Source: Planococcus glaciei (lineage in GTDB: Bacteria > Bacillota > Bacilli > Bacillales_A > Planococcaceae). From it: DNA of 64,000 bases. The stretch lies in the NCBI RefSeq assembly GCF_900099655.1, contig NZ_FNDC01000017.1:1-64000 (forward strand), given 5' to 3'. The translations under genes were made by a program, and so were the position numbers. Below are positions 60,749 through 64,000 of the stretch, piece by piece. Every line of letters starts with the position of its first letter. Position 1 is the stretch's first letter. Below the pieces are notes generated by a model, which was given only the letters and a program-made list of their open reading frames with translations, was not told where the DNA came from and did no database searches.

Positions 60749-63460
60749 ATGGCAAAAAGCAGTTTGCACAACAGCCGTACTTCTTTTGAGCTAAATGGCA
60801 AAACGTATAACTACTATCGTTTAGCTGCTTTAGAAGAAGCAGGAATCGCGAAAGTATCACGCCTTCCTTACTCAATCAAAGTACTTTTGGAATCCGTATT
60901 GCGTCAGCATGACGGATATGTCATCAAAGACGAGCATGTAGAAGAATTAGCAAAATGGGGCAAAAATGCCAACAAAGATGCGGAAGTACCATTCAAGCCG
61001 TCACGCGTAATCCTTCAGGATTTCACGGGTGTACCGGTTGTCGTTGACTTGGCAGCACTTCGTTCAGCTATGTCTGAACTTGGTGGAGACCCGAACAAAA
61101 TCAACCCGGATGTACCGGTTGATCTCGTTGTTGACCACTCTGTCCAAGTAGACAGCTACGGTTCAAACGAATCGTTGAAAATCAACACGAAACTTGAATT
61201 TGAACGCAACGCAGAGCGCTACCAGTTCCTAAACTGGGCTCAAAAAGCATACGACAACTACCGTGCTGTTCCACCGGAAACCGGTATTGTTCACCAAGTT
61301 AACCTTGAGTACTTGGCAAGCGTTGTCCATGCGATCGCAAACGAAGATGGAACATTTGAAGCTTACCCGGATACACTAGTTGGTACGGATTCTCATACAA
61401 CGATGATCAACGGCCTTGGTGTACTTGGATGGGGCGTCGGCGGTATCGAAGCGGAAGCGGGCATGCTGGGACAACCTTCATTCTTCCCAATTCCGGAAGT
61501 TATCGGCGTTAAATTGACGAACGCATTGCCAAATGGTGCTACGGCTACTGACTTGGCACTGAAAATCACTCAAGTGCTCCGCCAAAAAGGGGTAGTTGGG
61601 AAATTCGTTGAATTCTACGGCGCGGGTGTTACGACATTGCCGCTTGCTGACCGTTCAACAATTGCCAACATGGCTCCTGAATACGGCGCTACTTGCGGAT
61701 TTTTCCCGGTTGACGAAGAAGCGCTTGATTACCTTCGCCTGACTGGCCGTGAAGACAGCCACATTGAAGTTGTAAAAGCTTACTTGCAAGCCAACGACAT
61801 GTTCTTCGATGCAGACAAAGATCCTGTTTACACAGATACAATCGAACTTGATCTTTCAACAATCGAACCAAACTTGTCAGGCCCTAAACGTCCGCAGGAT
61901 TTGATTCCTTTGTCTGAAATGAAGACAGAATTCAACAAAGCGGTAACGGCTCCTGAAGGCCCGCACGGTTTCGCACTTAGCAACGAAGAAATCAACAAAA
62001 CAGCAACGGTGAACTTCAAAGACGGTTCAACAGCGGTTATGAAGACTGGCGCGATCGGCATTGCGGCGATCACTTCATGTACAAACACTTCAAACCCATA
62101 CGTAATGCTAGGCGCTGGACTTGTTGCGAAAAAAGCAGCAGAAAAAGGCCTAATGCCACCGGCTTACGTAAAAACTTCTTTGGCACCAGGTTCAAAAGTT
62201 GTTACGGGCTACTTGCAGCAAAGCGGCCTGCTTGAGTACTTGGAGCAAATCCGCTTCAACTTGGTAGGTTACGGCTGTACAACATGTATCGGTAACTCAG
62301 GCCCAATGCTTCCTGAAATCGAAGATGCGATTTTAGACAGCGACTTGTTGGTAACTTCTGTACTTTCCGGTAACCGTAACTTTGAAGGACGTATCCACCC
62401 GCTTGTAAAAGCGAACTACTTGGCTTCACCGCCATTGGTTGTTGCTTACGCACTCGCTGGAACAGTTGATATCGATCTTCAAAACGATCCGATCGGACAA
62501 GACAAAGAAGGCAACGATGTGTTCTTGAGCGACATCTGGCCGACGACGGAAGAAGTCAACGAAGTCGTGAAGAGCACCGTTACACCTGAATTGTTCCGCA
62601 AAGAATACGCACGCGTGTTTGACGAAAACCAAACTTGGAATGCCATTGAAACTAATGACGATTCTCTCTATGCGTTTGACGAAGAGTCTACGTATATCCA
62701 GAACCCGCCGTTCTTCCAAGGACTTTCTGTTGAGCCAAAAGCGATCCAGTCCCTGGATAACTTGCGCGTAGTGGCTAAATTCGCGGATTCAATTACAACT
62801 GACCACATTTCACCAGCTGGCGCCATCGGCAAAGATACTCCAGCAGGGAAATACTTGCGTGAAAAAGGCGTAGAACCTCGTAACTTCAACTCTTACGGAT
62901 CTCGCCGCGGTAACCACGAAGTGATGATGCGCGGAACGTTCGCAAACATCCGTATCCGTAACCAAGTGGCACCAGGCACAACAGGCGGTTTCACAACCTA
63001 CTGGCCAACTGGTGAAATCCTGCCAATCTACGATGCAGCGATGAAATACCAAGAACGCGGTACAGGACTTGTTGTTCTTGCCGGCAAAGACTACGGCATG
63101 GGCTCTTCACGTGACTGGGCTGCCAAAGGTACATTCCTTCTAGGCATCAAAACAGTCATCGCTGAAAGCTATGAGCGTATTCACCGTTCAAACCTTGTGA
63201 TGATGGGTGTTCTTCCGTTGCAATTTGTAAACGGACAAAACGCTGACTCACTTGGCTTGACTGGCCGCGAAAGCATTTCTGTCAACTTGACTGACGACGT
63301 GAAACCACGCGACGTCCTGAAAGTAACAGCAACTGCTGAAGACGGTACCGTTACAGAATTCGACGCACTTGTGCGCTTCGACTCTGAAGTAGAAGTAGAC
63401 TACTACCGCCATGGTGGTATCCTGCAAATGGTATTGAGAAGAAAACTGGTTGAAGCATAA
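60749..63460 (+). CDS. acnA: Aconitate hydratase (AcnA/CitB)
   Basis: TCA-cycle aconitase with a 4Fe-4S cluster; in B. subtilis CitB also binds RNA in iron limitation. It has 903 residues of the AcnA/IRP type. Cluster ligands lie in [10 protein letters not shown] and [18 protein letters not shown]-like (DSHTTMING), the swivelling domain with [13 protein letters not shown] and the [13 protein letters not shown] region are present. GGAGGA lies 8 nt before ATG 60749; ATG 60743 is too close. A structured repeat and a terminator follow. Confidence 0.96.
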   Translation: MAKSSLHNSRTSFELNGKTYNYYRLAALEEAGIAKVSRLPYSIKVLLESVLRQHDGYVIKDEHVEELAKWGKNANKDAEVPFKPSRVILQDFTGVPVVVDLAALRSAMSELGGDPNKINPDVPVDLVVDHSVQVDSYGSNESLKINTKLEFERNAERYQFLNWAQKAYDNYRAVPPETGIVHQVNLEYLASVVHAIANEDGTFEAYPDTLVGTDSHTTMINGLGVLGWGVGGIEAEAGMLGQPSFFPIPEVIGVKLTNALPNGATATDLALKITQVLRQKGVVGKFVEFYGAGVTTLPLADRSTIANMAPEYGATCGFFPVDEEALDYLRLTGREDSHIEVVKAYLQANDMFFDADKDPVYTDTIELDLSTIEPNLSGPKRPQDLIPLSEMKTEFNKAVTAPEGPHGFALSNEEINKTATVNFKDGSTAVMKTGAIGIAAITSCTNTSNPYVMLGAGLVAKKAAEKGLMPPAYVKTSLAPGSKVVTGYLQQSGLLEYLEQIRFNLVGYGCTTCIGNSGPMLPEIEDAILDSDLLVTSVLSGNRNFEGRIHPLVKANYLASPPLVVAYALAGTVDIDLQNDPIGQDKEGNDVFLSDIWPTTEEVNEVVKSTVTPELFRKEYARVFDENQTWNAIETNDDSLYAFDEESTYIQNPPFFQGLSVEPKAIQSLDNLRVVAKFADSITTDHISPAGAIGKDTPAGKYLREKGVEPRNFNSYGSRRGNHEVMMRGTFANIRIRNQVAPGTTGGFTTYWPTGEILPIYDAAMKYQERGTGLVVLAGKDYGMGSSRDWAAKGTFLLGIKTVIAESYERIHRSNLVMMGVLPLQFVNGQNADSLGLTGRESISVNLTDDVKPRDVLKVTATAEDGTVTEFDALVRFDSEVEVDYYRHGGILQMVLRRKLVEA

Positions 63461-63462
63461 GA

Positions 63463-63593
63463 GAAAAGCGGAAGCGTCCGTTTAGTCCCGACAAGCGCTG
63501 GAGGGCTTACCGTGAATGGCGAACTTTGCCATTTGCTGTAAGACCGAAGCGACTCGAGGGACTGGACGCTGCAGCTGGACAAGAAAAGCGGAA
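63463..63593 (+). repeat. Structured intergenic repeat, copy 5 (GACAAGCGCTGG subtype)
   Basis: Starts AAAAGCGGAAGCGTCC and ends GCTGGACAAG. The outer arm is GCGTCC...AGTCCC with GGGACT...GGACGC, a compensatory variant of the other copies; the tip ATGGCGAA/TTTGCCAT pairs. Confidence 0.8.
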
Positions 63594-63669
63594 ACTGCGA
63601 AGTAAAAAAAGATCAGACGTCCCCTGAATCAGGACGTGTGAATCTGAGTAAGTCAATTCCTTACACCCA

Positions 63670-63702
63670 AATAAGGCTGCCCTCGGGCAGCCTTATTTTT
63701 TA
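63670..63702 (+). terminator. Terminator downstream of acnA
   Basis: AATAAGGCTGCCC pairs with GGGCAGCCTTATT around TCG, followed by TTTT. Confidence 0.9.
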
Positions 63703-63748
63703 TTTATCGAACGATTTTCTGTATACTTACATAGAGGTGAAAGAGAAC

Positions 63749-64000
63749 ATGCATATAAGCGACAAAGAAATTGAAATCCGCTACGCGGAAACCGACCAAA
63801 TGGGCGTGGTCTACCACGCGAACTATATTATCTGGCTGGAAATCGGCCGGACGCAATTGATTGAAGACCTGGGCTTTACGTATGCCGGGATGGAAAGTGA
63901 AGGCTATCTGTCACCGGTGACCGATATTTCCATCCAGTACAAAGCGGCGATGCGCTACGGCCAGAAAGCGACAGTCCGCACATGGGTGGAAGACCACGGA
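63749..64000 (+). CDS. Acyl-CoA thioesterase, 4HBT family (YneP-like), partial
   Basis: The first 84 residues of a hotdog-fold thioesterase run off the window. Seen: EIRYAETDQMGVVYHANYI with the catalytic Asp of the 4-hydroxybenzoyl-CoA thioesterase motif, WLEIGRTQLIEDLGFTYAGME, and SPVTDISIQYKAAMRYG. GAGGTGA lies before the ATG, and TATACT (63722-63727) may be the -10. In B. subtilis yneP also lies just after citB. Substrate unknown. Confidence 0.88.
   Translation, partial: MHISDKEIEIRYAETDQMGVVYHANYIIWLEIGRTQLIEDLGFTYAGMESEGYLSPVTDISIQYKAAMRYGQKATVRTWVEDHG

Overview
The window comes from a low-to-mid GC Gram-positive of the Bacillales. The gene order follows the Bacillus subtilis 215-230 degree region (aroQ-pepP-efp ... 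accBC ... dxs-tlyA-argR-recN-spo0A ... bkd ... yqjA-P ... ccdA ... citB-yneP). The sequence character, the missing sporulation loci and the methylmalonyl-CoA genes fit Planococcus/Planomicrobium (Planococcaceae). The genus is an inference; the order is well supported. No rRNA, tRNA or CRISPR was seen.

Layout. 1-346: 3' end of a group II intron. 583-15105: housekeeping block: aroQ, pepP, efp, accBC, asp23, nusB, folD, xseAB, ispA, dxs, tlyA, argR, recN, spo0A. 15258-16868: a copper lipoprotein with swapped half-domains, a glycerophosphodiesterase and a DUF2627 protein. 16994-27627: branched-chain keto acid catabolism (bkdR, ptb, bcd, buk, lpdV, bkdAA, bkdAB, bkdB), broken up by structured repeats. 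27727-32637: methylmalonyl-CoA mutase and its chaperone. 32703-39098: bacilliredoxin, YqjA, Prli42, methylmalonyl-CoA epimerase, acyl-CoA carboxylase beta chain, a peptidase and DinB. 39106-40710: RNase Z, then a type I toxin-antitoxin locus with a degenerate second copy. 40709-43250: NamA and ProC, with a proline-type T-box. 43354-49248: an MBL hydrolase, a lipoprotein, argGH and an SOS-controlled UvrX-like polymerase. 49366-52889: a heterodimeric ABC exporter. 53243-58740: cytochrome c/copper maturation genes, small DUF proteins, MscL, a muramidase, GlsB and a nicotinamidase. 58862-64000: a small membrane peptide, a degenerate tyrosine recombinase, a DinB-family protein, aconitase and a thioesterase.

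How it works together. Leucine dehydrogenase and the BkdA/BkdB/Lpd complex convert branched-chain amino acids to acyl-CoAs. Ptb and Buk recover ATP from these. Propionyl-CoA from valine and isoleucine can be carboxylated, epimerised and rearranged to succinyl-CoA by PccB, Mce and MutAB/MeaB. A recurring palindrome TGCAA-N4-TTGCA near bkdR and ptb looks like the BkdR operator, and cre-like sites suggest CcpA control of both ptb and mutA. The BkdR homologue has lost the sigma-54 contact motif GAFTGA.

Most notable: a holin-like type I toxin gene whose promoter overlaps a LexA-like box, whose Shine-Dalgarno is sequestered in a hairpin, and which is paired with a convergent antisense RNA, followed by a second copy that has lost the toxin but kept the LexA box and antisense unit.
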